Source: Catellatospora methionotrophica
GTDB lineage: Bacteria > Actinomycetota > Actinomycetes > Mycobacteriales > Micromonosporaceae
Assembly: GCF_011297335.1 (NCBI RefSeq)
Contig: NZ_JAAOTJ010000005.1
Coordinates: 1 to 64,000, forward strand
Direction of reading: 5' to 3'
DNA length: 64,000 nt
Under the pieces are notes generated by a model. That model was given only the letters and a program-made list of their open reading frames with translations. It ran no database searches and had not been told where the DNA came from. Below are positions 17,123 to 26,566 of the stretch, in pieces. How positions within the stretch are numbered: the stretch's first letter is position 1; each line of letters opens with the position of its first letter. The position numbers and the translations under genes are program-made.

Positions 17123-18256
17123 ATGAACACGTGGGTTCGACGCTCACTGAAGGCCGGCGCGCTCACTGCCGGCGCAGTCATGGCCACCGGCACCGCCGCG
17201 TACGCCGAGGCCACCGTCATCAGTGCGGGCAACACCGGGGTCGCCAACGGCACCCAGGTCTTCGCTCCGATCCAGGCTCCGATCAACCTCTGCGGCATCG
17301 CCGCGGGTGTGGGCGGCGACGCGATCGCGAGCTGCACCGGTGGCAGCGCCGCCGAGCTCGACGGTGTCTTCGACGCCCGTCTGATCAGCACCAACAACCA
17401 CGGCGTCCTGAACGGCACCCAGGTCTTCGCGCCCATCCAGGCGCCGATCAACGTGTGCGGCGTCGCCGCGGGCGTGCTGGGCAACGCCGCGGCCAAGTGC
17501 AAGGGCGGCGCGAGCGCCGACATGCACGGCGACCACCACAAGAAGAAGAAGCACCAGTGCGACAGCCACTGCGGCGGCGACTACGACCGTGAGTCGACCG
17601 AGTCCGGTGACCTGCTGGGCGGCCTGCCGCTGGTCGGCGGCCTCGGCAACGGCGGTCTCCCGCTGGTGGGCAACTTGACCAAGGGCGGCCTGCCGCTGGT
17701 CGGCAGCCTCGGCAACGGCGGCCTGCCGCTGGTGGGCAACCTCGGTGACGGCGGCCTGCCGCTGGTCGGCGGCCTGACCAAGGGCGGCCTGCCGGTCGTC
17801 GGCGGCATGCTGGGCAACCAGGGCGTGGCGCGCGGCGCCGACGCGATCGACCTCGACGCGCTGGACGCGGTCGGCACCACGGGCCGGTTCGACACCGAGA
17901 GCGACGCCGCCGAGGGCAACAACAGCACCGGTGGCAACGGCGGCGGCACCGGCACGACGTGCAACAGCGGCTGCGGCGGCAACGGTGGCGGCCACAACCA
18001 CCACCCGAAGCCCAAGCCGAAGCCGCGTCCGCAGCCGTGCCCGGACCACGGTCACGACCACGACCACCACAACCACCAGGCCAAGCACCGCCACGGTGGT
18101 GACGTGAAGATGATCAGTGCCGGTAACCACGGCATCCTGAACGGCACCCAGGTGTACGCGCCGATCCAGATCCCGATCAACGTCAGCGGCGTGGCCGTCG
18201 GCGTGCTCGGCGACGCGGCCGCCTGGAGCGTCGGCGGCGCGTCCGCCAACCAGTAG
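17123..18256 (+). CDS. Secreted protein with three chaplin domains, GGLPLVG repeats and His-rich linkers
   Basis: A 377-aa exported protein with a Sec signal peptide (about residues 1-28, ending AYAEA). Three chaplin-type domains carry the pattern SAGNxGxxNGTQVxAPIQxPIN: about residues 31-75, 85-135 and 328-377. Chaplins are amyloid-forming surfactant proteins that coat aerial hyphae and spores. Domains 1 and 2 keep the Cys pair (CG...C); domain 3 has lost both (NVSG, AWSV). Between domains 2 and 3 lie a His/Lys/Cys cluster, six 11-residue units of GGLPLVGxLxx, a Gly/Asn stretch with Cys, and a second Pro-Lys then His-Asp-rich segment that could bind metal. No LPxTG or C-terminal TM is seen. 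The ATG at 17123 has GAAAGAGG upstream. Confidence 0.88.
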   Translation: MNTWVRRSLKAGALTAGAVMATGTAAYAEATVISAGNTGVANGTQVFAPIQAPINLCGIAAGVGGDAIASCTGGSAAELDGVFDARLISTNNHGVLNGTQVFAPIQAPINVCGVAAGVLGNAAAKCKGGASADMHGDHHKKKKHQCDSHCGGDYDRESTESGDLLGGLPLVGGLGNGGLPLVGNLTKGGLPLVGSLGNGGLPLVGNLGDGGLPLVGGLTKGGLPVVGGMLGNQGVARGADAIDLDALDAVGTTGRFDTESDAAEGNNSTGGNGGGTGTTCNSGCGGNGGGHNHHPKPKPKPRPQPCPDHGHDHDHHNHQAKHRHGGDVKMISAGNHGILNGTQVYAPIQIPINVSGVAVGVLGDAAAWSVGGASANQ

Positions 18257-18420
18257 CCGTCCGGCCTGCCGGCGGGCACGGCCCACGATGACGTGAGAAG
18301 TCACCCGCGGACCGGAACCGGCGAAACACTGCACCCGCCTCACCTCGCCGGCAGGCCGGCAACCAGCGCGACTCCCTTTCGCTGACCGAAGACCCGCGCT
18401 GGCGCCAACGCACCACCACA

Positions 18421-18466
18421 GGACGTCCCCCGGACCGGACACCATCCAGTCCCCCGGGGGACGTCC
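18421..18466 (+). terminator. Rho-independent-type hairpin after the chaplin gene
   Basis: Perfect 13-bp arms GGACGTCCCCCGG (18421-18433) and CCGGGGGACGTCC (18454-18466), followed by TTCTT. It lies 165 nt beyond the stop codon. Confidence 0.65.
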
Positions 18467-18512
18467 TTCTTGCCCCCCACCCCCACCCCCGTCCGGCCTC
18501 CGCCGACCGTCA

Positions 18513-18573
18513 GCAACTCTTAAAGACTCGCGCCCTCAGGACCAGCCTGAGGGCGCGAGTCTTCAAGAGTTGC
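18513..18573. repeat. Inverted repeat, family 1 copy C
   Basis: 28-nt arms (18513-18540 and 18546-18573) with one mismatch and a 5-nt loop. The outer part is the same GCAACTCTTAAAGACTCGCG as copy B; the inner part differs (CCCTCAGG). It lies between the chaplin gene and the convergent carboxylase alpha gene. Confidence 0.93.
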
Positions 18574-18586
18574 GGCAGGGGGTGGG

Positions 18587-20608
18587 TCAGGCGGGGGTGA
18601 GGACGGCTAGGAGGGCGCCGGTGTCGACGAGTACGCCGGGGCGGACGCGGACCTCGGCGACCACGCCGTCGGCGGGGGCGTGCACCGGGTGCTCCAGTTT
18701 CATCGCCTCCAGGGTGAGCAGGAGGTCTCCAGCACCGACGCGCTGGCCGGGGGCGACCAGGACGCGGCCCACCGCGCCGGGCAGCGGGGCGGTCAGCGAG
18801 CCCTCCTCCAGCTCCTGGACGGGCTCCGGGAAGCGGGGCAGGCGGCGCAGGCTGAGCGAGCCCTCGGCGCTGTCGACGTACGCGGTCGCGCCGACCTCGT
18901 GCACGTGCAGGGCCAGGCGGATGCCCGCCACGTCGAGCACGACCTCGTCCGGGGCGGCGGTGACGACCGCGACGGGCGGGTGGTCGTCGATCTGGCCGAC
19001 CTGGCCCAGCCCCGCGAGGTCGAGTTCCTCGGGGTCGACGGCGCGGACCCACCACTGGGCCAGCGCTCCGGTGCCGTCGAGGCGGTAGCCGACCTCGACC
19101 GGGCCGGCGGGTCCGTCGTACACCACGGTCTGTGCTCCGGTGGGCACGTTGCGCCAGCCGGACGGGATGCCGCGCTGCACCGGGGCCGCGGCCCGCCGCC
19201 GGGCGGCGGCAGCCAGGGCCGCGGCCAGGCAGCTCAGCCGGACCGCCTCCACCGAGGACAGCAGCGGCGCGAACACCTCGGGCTGCCGGTCGAGCAGGCC
19301 GGTGTCGATCTGGCCGGTGAGGAACGCCGGGTGCCGCAGCACGCGGACCAGCAGGTCACGGTTGGTGACCAGGCCGTGGATGCGGGTCCGGGTCAGGGTT
19401 CCGGCGAGCATGCGCGCGGCCTCGTACCGGGTCGGTGCCCAGGCGACGAGCTTGGCCAGCAGCGAGTCGTAGTGCACCCCGACGACGGTGCCGGGCTCGA
19501 CGCCCGAGTCGACCCGGATGCCGGGCTGGAGCATGGGCCGGAACTGGGCCGAGACCTCGGGCACCTCGAACCGGTGCACCTGCCCGGTGGCGGGCAGCCA
19601 GTTGCTGGCCGGGTCCTCGGCGCACAGCCGGACCTCGATCGAGTGCCCGCGCATCGGCGGCGCGGACACGAACGGCAGCTGCCCGCCCTCGGCCAGGTAC
19701 ATCTGGAGGCGGACCAGGTCGAAGCCGGTGACGCACTCGGTGACCGGGTGCTCGACCTGCAGCCGGGTGTTCATCTCCAGGAAGAAGAACTCCCCGTCGG
19801 GGCTGAGCAGGAACTCGACCGTGCCGATGCCGACGTAGCCGACGGCCTCGGCGACCAGGACGGCGGCGGCGCACAGGTTCTCGCGCAGTTCCGGGGAGAC
19901 GGCCGGGGACGGGGCCTCCTCGATGATCTTCTGGTGGCGGCGCTGGATGGAGCACTCGCGCTCGCCCAGCGTCACGGTGTTGCCGTGCTGGTCGGCCGCG
20001 ATCTGCACCTCGATGTGGCGGGCCTGCTCGACGTAGCGCTCGCAGAAGACCGTCGAGTCGCCGAACGCGCCGAAGGCCTCGCGCCGGGCGGAGGAGACCG
20101 CCTCGCCGAGCGAGTCGGCGTCGCGCACGATGCGCATGCCCCGGCCGCCGCCGCCGATGGCGGCCTTGACCAGCACCGGGTATTCGTCCACCGCGGACGG
20201 GTCGGTCCAGCTCGGCAGTACCGGCACCTCGGCCTCGGCCAGCAGCGCCTTCGCGTCGATCTTGGAGGCCATCACCGAGATGATTTTGGCGGGCGGGCCG
20301 ACCCAGGTCAGACCGGCGTCGGTGACCATCGCGGCGAAGTCGGCGTTCTCGGCCAGGAAGCCGTAGCCGGGGTGGATCGCGTCCGCGCCGGTCTTGCGGG
20401 CCGCCGCCAGGATCAGGTCGCCGCGCAGGTACGTCGCGCTCGGCGCGGAGCCGGGCAGCTGCACGGCGTAGTCGGCCTCGGCGACGTACGGGGAGTCGGT
20501 GTCGGCGATGGAGTAGACCGCGACGGTCTCCACGCCGACCGCCCGGCAGGTCGCGAAGATGCGGCGGGCGATCTCGCCCCGGTTGGCCACCAGCAGTCTG
20601 CGGATCAT
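18587..20608 (-). CDS. Acyl-CoA carboxylase alpha subunit (biotin carboxylase + biotin carrier)
   Basis: A 673-aa protein that carboxylates its own biotin with ATP and bicarbonate for an acetyl-, propionyl- or methylcrotonyl-type CoA carboxylase. The N-terminus LLVANRGEIARRI, the ATP-grasp motif IGGGGRGMRIV, and EMNTRLQVEHPVTE mark the biotin carboxylase half. The C-terminal carrier has the biotinylated lysine in EAMKLEHPV near residue 636. It overlaps the upstream carboxyltransferase-like gene by 4 nt (ATGA), so the two are translated together. The acyl specificity cannot be read from sequence; the AccA/MccA-type domain order fits short branched acyl-CoA or general actinobacterial AccA. Confidence 0.93.
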   Translation of the reverse strand: MIRRLLVANRGEIARRIFATCRAVGVETVAVYSIADTDSPYVAEADYAVQLPGSAPSATYLRGDLILAAARKTGADAIHPGYGFLAENADFAAMVTDAGLTWVGPPAKIISVMASKIDAKALLAEAEVPVLPSWTDPSAVDEYPVLVKAAIGGGGRGMRIVRDADSLGEAVSSARREAFGAFGDSTVFCERYVEQARHIEVQIAADQHGNTVTLGERECSIQRRHQKIIEEAPSPAVSPELRENLCAAAVLVAEAVGYVGIGTVEFLLSPDGEFFFLEMNTRLQVEHPVTECVTGFDLVRLQMYLAEGGQLPFVSAPPMRGHSIEVRLCAEDPASNWLPATGQVHRFEVPEVSAQFRPMLQPGIRVDSGVEPGTVVGVHYDSLLAKLVAWAPTRYEAARMLAGTLTRTRIHGLVTNRDLLVRVLRHPAFLTGQIDTGLLDRQPEVFAPLLSSVEAVRLSCLAAALAAAARRRAAAPVQRGIPSGWRNVPTGAQTVVYDGPAGPVEVGYRLDGTGALAQWWVRAVDPEELDLAGLGQVGQIDDHPPVAVVTAAPDEVVLDVAGIRLALHVHEVGATAYVDSAEGSLSLRRLPRFPEPVQELEEGSLTAPLPGAVGRVLVAPGQRVGAGDLLLTLEAMKLEHPVHAPADGVVAEVRVRPGVLVDTGALLAVLTPA

Positions 20609-21882
20609 GACGCCACCTCACGTTCTGGCGCGCCGCCCGGTGCCCTGCGGGCGGGCGACGCGCTCACCGATAGGCAGATGCCCAGCACGGTCCGGCTGTC
20701 GCGCGGGTCGATCACACCGTCGTACGGCTCGGTGGACAGGTCGCCCACCGGCCAGCTGAACCGGAAGCCCGGCCCGGCCAGCGCCCAGGAGCCGGGCGAG
20801 CCGCCCAGCACCAGGGTGATGCGGTCGGCCTGGGCCAGTGCCCGCAGCAGCAGCGCGGAGCTGTCCGCCTGGGTGTGCCCGGCCGGGTTGGCCAGTACGA
20901 GCACGGGCACGTTCGCCTTGCCCGCCAGCCGGACCAGTTCCACGCCCTTGTCGGCGCTGTCGGGGTCGATCACCGGGCCGGTCGCGGCCAGCACCGCCAC
21001 CGGGTGGCCGTGCACCGCGCCGAACCCGGCCAGCAGCGCGGCGCCCCGCTGCGGGCGGAACTCGTCCAGGTCGGAGCCGTCGAGCACGCGGGCCAGCACC
21101 TCGCGCGGTTCGGTGACCGCGGCCGGGTTCGCGCTGGCGACGGCGAGCAGCTCCTCAGCGTCGTACCGGGGCGGCTCGACCGTGTCCGACTGCGGCCCGC
21201 GCTGGTAGGTGACCAGCCGCCGTACCGTCTGGCGCACCATGCGCAGCGCGTCGCGCTCGTCCTCGGCGACCATGTCCATGCGTCCGGCGTCGGCGCGTCC
21301 GCGCACCGTGATGGTGTGGTCGGCCAGGTCCGGCAGCGGGGCCAGCCAGGCGTCGAGCGGGCCGAAGACGGCGCAGAGCACCGGGGCGGCCATCCGCCCG
21401 AGCCGCGCGAAACACGGGTCGGGCAGGCCGTGGCGGCCCTGCTCCTCGGGCGTCGACTCCAGCAGCAGCACCAGCGGCAGCAGGTGCCGCCCGGCCAGCT
21501 CGACGGCGCGGGCGAACTTCGCCCGGCCCGCCTGGGCGGGGCCGCCGACGTACACGGTCGGGTCGTTGGCGATCAGCATGCACTCGATGCCGTCGACCAC
21601 GCCCAGCGCGGTCACCAGCCCGGCGCCGACCGGCTCGCCGGCCTCCCGGCCCGCCGTGGCGGCCAGTTCCAGCAGCGCGGTGTCGGAGTCCACGAGCAGT
21701 TCGATGCGCTCGCGGGGCAGCAGCTTGCCGCGGGCGTGGTGCCGGGTGACCTCCTTTTCGCCACCGCCGTCGCGGGCCTGCGCGTGCGCGTGGTCCAGCG
21801 CGCGCAGGCCCGCCTGTGCGGTGCTTCGGTTGTCCAGGAAGGAGGGCGCGCGGGGGTCCAGCGCGGTGTCGAGAGTCGCCAT
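20605..21882 (-). CDS. Divergent, shortened acyl-CoA carboxylase beta (carboxyltransferase) subunit
   Basis: A 425-aa protein of the carboxyltransferase family. The N-terminus is typical (TALDPRAPSF, HHARGKLLPRERIELLVD) and so is the C-terminus (GVIDPRDSRTVLGICL). The family is usually about 510-540 residues, and this protein is short in the middle. The segments that normally carry the Gly-rich GGAY loop and the GGSFGAG oxyanion-type loop are reduced (VLCAVFGPLDAWLAPL and LGGSPGSWALAGP). It may have an altered substrate or be weakly active. The ATG at 21882 has GAGGAG about 10 nt upstream; an in-frame extension to 21921 is less likely. It is coupled to the alpha subunit by a 4-nt overlap, which argues that it is functional. 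Confidence 0.82.
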   Translation of the reverse strand: MATLDTALDPRAPSFLDNRSTAQAGLRALDHAHAQARDGGGEKEVTRHHARGKLLPRERIELLVDSDTALLELAATAGREAGEPVGAGLVTALGVVDGIECMLIANDPTVYVGGPAQAGRAKFARAVELAGRHLLPLVLLLESTPEEQGRHGLPDPCFARLGRMAAPVLCAVFGPLDAWLAPLPDLADHTITVRGRADAGRMDMVAEDERDALRMVRQTVRRLVTYQRGPQSDTVEPPRYDAEELLAVASANPAAVTEPREVLARVLDGSDLDEFRPQRGAALLAGFGAVHGHPVAVLAATGPVIDPDSADKGVELVRLAGKANVPVLVLANPAGHTQADSSALLLRALAQADRITLVLGGSPGSWALAGPGFRFSWPVGDLSTEPYDGVIDPRDSRTVLGICLSVSASPARRAPGGAPEREVAS

Positions 21883-22026
21883 GGTGAACCTGCTCCTCGG
21901 TGCTCCACCGCTTGTTGACACCAGAGCAACGAGTGGTTCAAGGAGGGCGACACGCGCCCTGCGGCGCGTCGTGCCGTACCGGCGCGGGCGGGTGAAGCAA
22001 ACGCGCAGGTGCGGGCGTCTATCCGA

Positions 22027-22944
22027 TCACTGGAAGAGTTTGTCGATGAGGTTGCCGAAGAAACCCTGCCGCTGGACGGGGACGGTCGGCGGGTCCACGT
22101 TCGAGACGTCGACCGTGGACGTGTCCTCCTGCGCCGGACCGTCCAGGTCGACGGCGGCCAGCAGCTCTTCGAGGGCCCGCGCGGTGGGCCGGGCGGCCGG
22201 GTCGTTGTCCATGCCCTGGCGCAGGATCGCGCACAGCGCGAGGGGCACCTCGGGCAGGTCCGGCACCGGCAGGGCGAACATCTCGATCAGCGTGAGCAGC
22301 CCCGGCGGGTGATCGCGTTCCCAGCGCGGCGGCGCGCCGCGCAGCAGGGCGTACAGGGTGGCGCAGAGCGCGTACACGTCACCGGCGGCGGCGGGGTCGG
22401 CGCGGCGGAACGCCTCGGGCGGGGCGTACGCCGGGGTCATCACGTCGAGGGTGATGTCGGGGTCGCGTATCTCGGCGAGGATGGCCAGCCCGAAGTCGGC
22501 CAGGGCGGGCTCGCCGAAGCTGCTGATCAGGATGTTCGCCGGTTTCACGTCGCGGTGCACCACGCCGCGCTCGTGCGCGTCGGCGAGCGCGTCGGCGATC
22601 TTCACGCCGAGGTCGCGGACCTCGTGCGGGCGCAGCGGCATGCGGTCCTGGTAAGAGCCCGCGTACAGCTCCATGATCAGGTAGGGGTGGTTGTCGGCGG
22701 TCACCCCGGCGTCGAACAGGTCGGCGACGTGCGGGTGCCCGGACATCTTGCCCGCGGCCCGCGCCTCGCGCAGGAAACGCGACCGGTCCCGGTCGCTGTC
22801 GATGGTGCGGTTCTCGACCTTGACCGCGACCTCACGCCCGACCGACCCCTGCACGGCCCGGAAGATGGTCGCGTATCCGCCGACGGCGAGCAGCGACAGA
22901 TCCGAGAGACCGGGGATCTCCGGGAAGGCGGGCGTGTACTTCAC
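22027..22944 (-). CDS. Ser/Thr protein kinase, soluble Hanks-type
   Basis: A 305-aa kinase with no TM helix or sensor domain. The Gly-rich loop (AVGGYATIF), ATP lysine (AVKVE), catalytic loop HRDVKPANIL, DFG and the APPEAF segment are all present, so it should be active. The C-terminal tail (about 250-305) is rich in Thr, Asp and Val (STVDVSNVDPPTV) and could be autophosphorylated for FHA-domain partners. It starts 3 nt after the stop of the adenylate cyclase gene, so the two are surely co-transcribed. The cyclase or its AAA/TPR part is a natural candidate substrate. That link is inference. Confidence 0.92.
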   Translation of the reverse strand: MKYTPAFPEIPGLSDLSLLAVGGYATIFRAVQGSVGREVAVKVENRTIDSDRDRSRFLREARAAGKMSGHPHVADLFDAGVTADNHPYLIMELYAGSYQDRMPLRPHEVRDLGVKIADALADAHERGVVHRDVKPANILISSFGEPALADFGLAILAEIRDPDITLDVMTPAYAPPEAFRRADPAAAGDVYALCATLYALLRGAPPRWERDHPPGLLTLIEMFALPVPDLPEVPLALCAILRQGMDNDPAARPTARALEELLAAVDLDGPAQEDTSTVDVSNVDPPTVPVQRQGFFGNLIDKLFQ

Positions 22945-22947
22945 GGG

Positions 22948-25900
22948 CTAGACGGTAGCGCCTCGCCCCGATGTGATGGCACCCCATGTCGCCAATGCAA
23001 CGGCACGTTCGCTCGTCTGCTGGGTCCCGTCCGCGAGCGCCCGCGCGCGCTCGGCCGTGACCTGCGCCTGCTCATCCTGCCCGGCCGAGGCCAGGACCCG
23101 GGCGTACACCGTGGCGGAGCGCACCAGGCTGCGCACGTCGACCGCGGGCAGCGACTCGGCCAGTTCCGCGGCGGCCAGCGCCTCCTCGATCTGCCCGGCG
23201 GCGAGCAGCGCCTCGGCGTACAGCGCGACGCCCTGGCGGCGGGAGTACAGCATCGACGGCGCGTGCGGCGCGGCCGCCACCGGCGTCAGCAGCCGGATCG
23301 CCATCGCGGTGTCGCCCGCGGCCAGCCGGGCCGCGCCGAGCAGCGCCCGCGGGCCGACCCGGGCCGGGTCGAGCACGCCGTACGGCGAGACCATCGTCAG
23401 CACGGACCGGGCGTCGAGTTCGGCGGCCTCGAAGTCGCCGCGGTCCAGCGCCACGAAGCCGCGGACCGTGCCGGCCATGCCCACCAGCAGCGGATGGCCG
23501 ACCTTCGCGCCCTCCTCCAGCGCCTCGCCGAGCAGATCCTCGGCGTGCCCGTACTCGCCCAGCCCGCGCGCCACGACACCCCGCGCGACCAGTGCGAAGC
23601 CACGTCCCCAGACGTCTTTGGCGGCGGCGAAGTCGCGATAGGCCCGTCGCGCCTCCCGGTCGGCCTCCCCCAGCTCGCCCAGCTCGGCGGCGGCGAACGC
23701 GGCGACCGCGCGCAGCGTGCCGACGGCCCACGACTCGCCGACCCGCTCGCCGAACGGCAGGAACACATGGGCCAGGCGCAGGGCCTCGTTGAGCCGCCCG
23801 GACAGCAGCCGGGCGAACGCCGTCGTGCCGCGCAGCCAGGCCCGGCCCACCGGGTCCTTGGCCTCGGCGAACAGGCGCGCAGCGCGGGCCAGCGCCGCGT
23901 CGGCCCCGGCGAAGTCGCCGCGGGTGGTGGTCACCCAGGCCAGGTTCTGCAGCGACCAGGCCTGCGACTTGCGGTCGCCCGCCGTGACCGCGATCTGGTA
24001 CGCCCCGGCGAACCGGCTGGACGCGTCGCCCAGCCGCCCGCCCAGGAAGTCGGCCATGCCCAGCCGCCGCATCGCCTCGGCGCGCTCGCCGGGCAGCTCG
24101 GCGTCGGTCGCCGTGGACAGTGCCTCCGACCAGAGCCGGTACGCGTGCTGCGGGTCGCCCTGTGCCACCTGTGCCCGGCCCGCCAGCAGCAGCGCACCGG
24201 CCCGGGTGCGCGGGGAGTCGGTGGCGTCGGCGACCAGCTTCTCGGCGTCGTGCAGCGCCTCGGCGAGGCGGCCGTACTGCAGCAGTGAGCGGGCGTGCAC
24301 CAGCCGGTCGGGCAGCGGCAGCGCACCGGGGGCCAGCCGCGCGGCGCGCTCGCCGTAGCCGACGGCCTCGGCGGGTTCACCGGACTGCCCCGCCCGGCGG
24401 GCCGCCCGGCCCAGCGCGGCCACGCCCAGCGGCGCGACCTGGCGGGCGGGCACGTCGGGGCGCAGCCGTACCGCGTCGGCCAGCCGGGTGGCGCGTTCGG
24501 CGTGCTCGGCCACGAACGCGTCGCGCATCGCCTCGTCGACCCCGGTCAGGCCGGGCACGGTACGTCCCGAGGAGACCTGCACCGGCGGCTCGCCGGGCGC
24601 GGCCCAGCGGGCGAGGAAGGCGTGCCGGTCCGCGAGGTCGGCCTTGCCGACGCCGCCGTACGCTGCTTCGCGCAGCAGCGGGGTGGCGAAGGCGAAGCCG
24701 CCCCGCACCCGGCGCAGCATGCGGCGCTGCAGCAGCTCGTCGACGGCCCGGTCCAGCTCGACGGCGACCACGGCGGCGGGGCGGCCGTCCCGGCCGGAGC
24801 GGCGCTCGCGCAGCGCCTCCAGTGCGCCTGCGGGCACCGTGTCGCCGACCACGGCGGCGTCGCGCAGCACCGCGCGGGCCTCGGTGGGCAGCGCGTCGAT
24901 GCGGGCGGCGAGCACGGCGGCCAGGTCCCGCGACAGCAACTGGTTGCCCAGCGAGCCCGGCGTGAGCCGCCACTGCGCACCGGCCTTGGTCAGCGCGCCG
25001 CGCTCCATCAGCAGCGTGGTCAGTTCGGCCAGGTAGAACGGGTTGCCCTGGGCGGTGCTGAGCAGCCGGTCCTCGTCGGCCTGCGGCAGCCGGCCGCCCT
25101 TGAGGTACGCGGTGAGCAGCCGCGCCGCGTCCGCGCCGCGCAGCGCGGGCAGCGTGTTCGCCTCGGCGTCGGCGACCCGGGTCAGCTGCCCGGCCCGGCG
25201 CACCAGCTCGGGGCGGCCCAGCAGCAGCACCAGCACCGGCCCGGTCAGCTCCTCCAGCGTGAAGCCGAGCGCGTCCAGGGTCTCCGGGGTGCCGTCGTGC
25301 AGGTCGTCGACGATCACCACCAGCGGCGACTCGGTGGCCAGCGCGTCGAGCAGCCGGGCCACGGCGACCGCGAGCACGGCGGTGTCCCGGCCGGGCTGCT
25401 CGGGGTCGTCGCCGGACAGTCCGTGCCACTGCGCCAGCTCGTTCGGGTCGGCGTAGCCGAGCAGCGACAGCAGGGCGTCGACGTCCACGCTGACCGGCTT
25501 GCCGGGCTCGCTGCGCTGGGTCAGCCGGGTCGTCAGCCGGCGCAGCCGCTCCTCGGCGACCTGCCGGGTGACCGCGGTGGCGCTGTCGGCGGGCAGGCCG
25601 ATAGCCAGCCTGACCAGGTCGGACAGTGGCGCGAGGCGGCGGCGCTCGCCGTACGCGGCGCAGCGCACCGACAGCACCCGCGCCTGCGTACGCGCCGCGA
25701 AGCGGCCCGCGCTGACCTCGTACCCGTTGGCGAAGCGCTCGACCTCGGAGGCGAACCGGGTCTTGCCGATGCCCGCCTCGGCGGTGAAGACCAGCACCCG
25801 CGGTTCGTCCCGGTCGACGACCTCGGCCAGGCGTCCGGCGACCCGCCCGAGTTCGGGCTCGCGGCCCACGAACGGGCCCTCCTCGCCCAGCCCCGCCCGG

Positions 25901-26559
25901 CTGCCCCGGGCGTCGTGCAGGCCCAGCAGCTCGTACGTCTCGACGGGTTCGCGTTTGCCCTTGAGCCGCAGCGGCCGCAGGTTGCGCCAGCCCGCCACCG
26001 ACCCGGTCGCCGCGACCGTGCGCGCCCCCGCGTAGATCGCGCCGACGGCGGCCGCGTCGGCCAGCCGCGCGGCGGTGTTCACGGTGTCGCCGATGACCGT
26101 GTACTCCAGCCCCGCCTGCACGCCCGCGACCACCGGCCCGGTGTTCAGGCCCAGCCGCAGCCCGGTCGGCGCGCCGCCGCCGCGCTCGTCGTCGAGCACC
26201 CGGCGCACCGCGCGCTGCATCGACAGCGCGGCCCGCACCGCCCGCTCGGCGTCGTCCTCGTGCGCCACCGGGGCCCCGAACACGGCCATGATGCCGTCGC
26301 CGGTCAGCTTGTCCACGTGCCCACCGAACGTCTTCACCGCACCGGCCAGTGCCGACAGCACCCGGTCGGTGACCGCGCCGACCCGCTCCGGGTCCAGCTC
26401 CTCCGACCACGAGGTGAAGTCGGACAGGTCGCCGAACAGCACGGTGACGACGCGCCGCTCGGTGGCGGGCAGCGTCGCCGCCGCGGGCAGGGCCGCGCCG
26501 CAGTGGTGGCAGAAGCGGGCGGCCGGGACCGGCACGGTCCCGCAGACAGGACAGGTCAT
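22948..26559 (-). CDS. Class III adenylate cyclase fused to AAA ATPase and TPR-like repeats
   Basis: A 1203-aa multidomain regulator. A zinc ribbon (CPVC at 3-6, CHHC near 17-20) is followed by a class III cyclase domain at about 35-205. Its metal-binding aspartates are in FGDLSDF and LTGDGIMAVFG. A Lys (VDKLTGDG) and an Asp (VIGDTVNTAARL) fit ATP rather than GTP. An AAA/NACHT-like ATPase follows, with Walker A AEAGIGKTRFASE (about 256) and Walker B VVIVDDLHDG. The C-terminal half is alpha-helical and Ala/Leu-rich, as in TPR arrays. The plan resembles mycobacterial Rv0386/Rv1358-type proteins without their LuxR HTH. It starts 7 nt after the MBL-fold gene and is followed 3 nt later by the kinase. 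Confidence 0.9.
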   Translation of the reverse strand: MTCPVCGTVPVPAARFCHHCGAALPAAATLPATERRVVTVLFGDLSDFTSWSEELDPERVGAVTDRVLSALAGAVKTFGGHVDKLTGDGIMAVFGAPVAHEDDAERAVRAALSMQRAVRRVLDDERGGGAPTGLRLGLNTGPVVAGVQAGLEYTVIGDTVNTAARLADAAAVGAIYAGARTVAATGSVAGWRNLRPLRLKGKREPVETYELLGLHDARGSRAGLGEEGPFVGREPELGRVAGRLAEVVDRDEPRVLVFTAEAGIGKTRFASEVERFANGYEVSAGRFAARTQARVLSVRCAAYGERRRLAPLSDLVRLAIGLPADSATAVTRQVAEERLRRLTTRLTQRSEPGKPVSVDVDALLSLLGYADPNELAQWHGLSGDDPEQPGRDTAVLAVAVARLLDALATESPLVVIVDDLHDGTPETLDALGFTLEELTGPVLVLLLGRPELVRRAGQLTRVADAEANTLPALRGADAARLLTAYLKGGRLPQADEDRLLSTAQGNPFYLAELTTLLMERGALTKAGAQWRLTPGSLGNQLLSRDLAAVLAARIDALPTEARAVLRDAAVVGDTVPAGALEALRERRSGRDGRPAAVVAVELDRAVDELLQRRMLRRVRGGFAFATPLLREAAYGGVGKADLADRHAFLARWAAPGEPPVQVSSGRTVPGLTGVDEAMRDAFVAEHAERATRLADAVRLRPDVPARQVAPLGVAALGRAARRAGQSGEPAEAVGYGERAARLAPGALPLPDRLVHARSLLQYGRLAEALHDAEKLVADATDSPRTRAGALLLAGRAQVAQGDPQHAYRLWSEALSTATDAELPGERAEAMRRLGMADFLGGRLGDASSRFAGAYQIAVTAGDRKSQAWSLQNLAWVTTTRGDFAGADAALARAARLFAEAKDPVGRAWLRGTTAFARLLSGRLNEALRLAHVFLPFGERVGESWAVGTLRAVAAFAAAELGELGEADREARRAYRDFAAAKDVWGRGFALVARGVVARGLGEYGHAEDLLGEALEEGAKVGHPLLVGMAGTVRGFVALDRGDFEAAELDARSVLTMVSPYGVLDPARVGPRALLGAARLAAGDTAMAIRLLTPVAAAPHAPSMLYSRRQGVALYAEALLAAGQIEEALAAAELAESLPAVDVRSLVRSATVYARVLASAGQDEQAQVTAERARALADGTQQTSERAVALATWGAITSGRGATV

Positions 26560-26566
26560 GGCAGCT

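Larger units (their letters stand above)
18257..18586. other. 330-nt non-coding region between convergent genes
   Basis: Holds the hairpin at 18421-18466 and inverted-repeat copy C at 18513-18573. No gene is supportable. Confidence 0.7.

Noticed and set aside
17620-17815. Direct repeats considered as a CRISPR array
   Set aside because: They are in-frame 33-nt codon repeats encoding GGLPLVG units in a secreted protein, with no spacers or cas genes.
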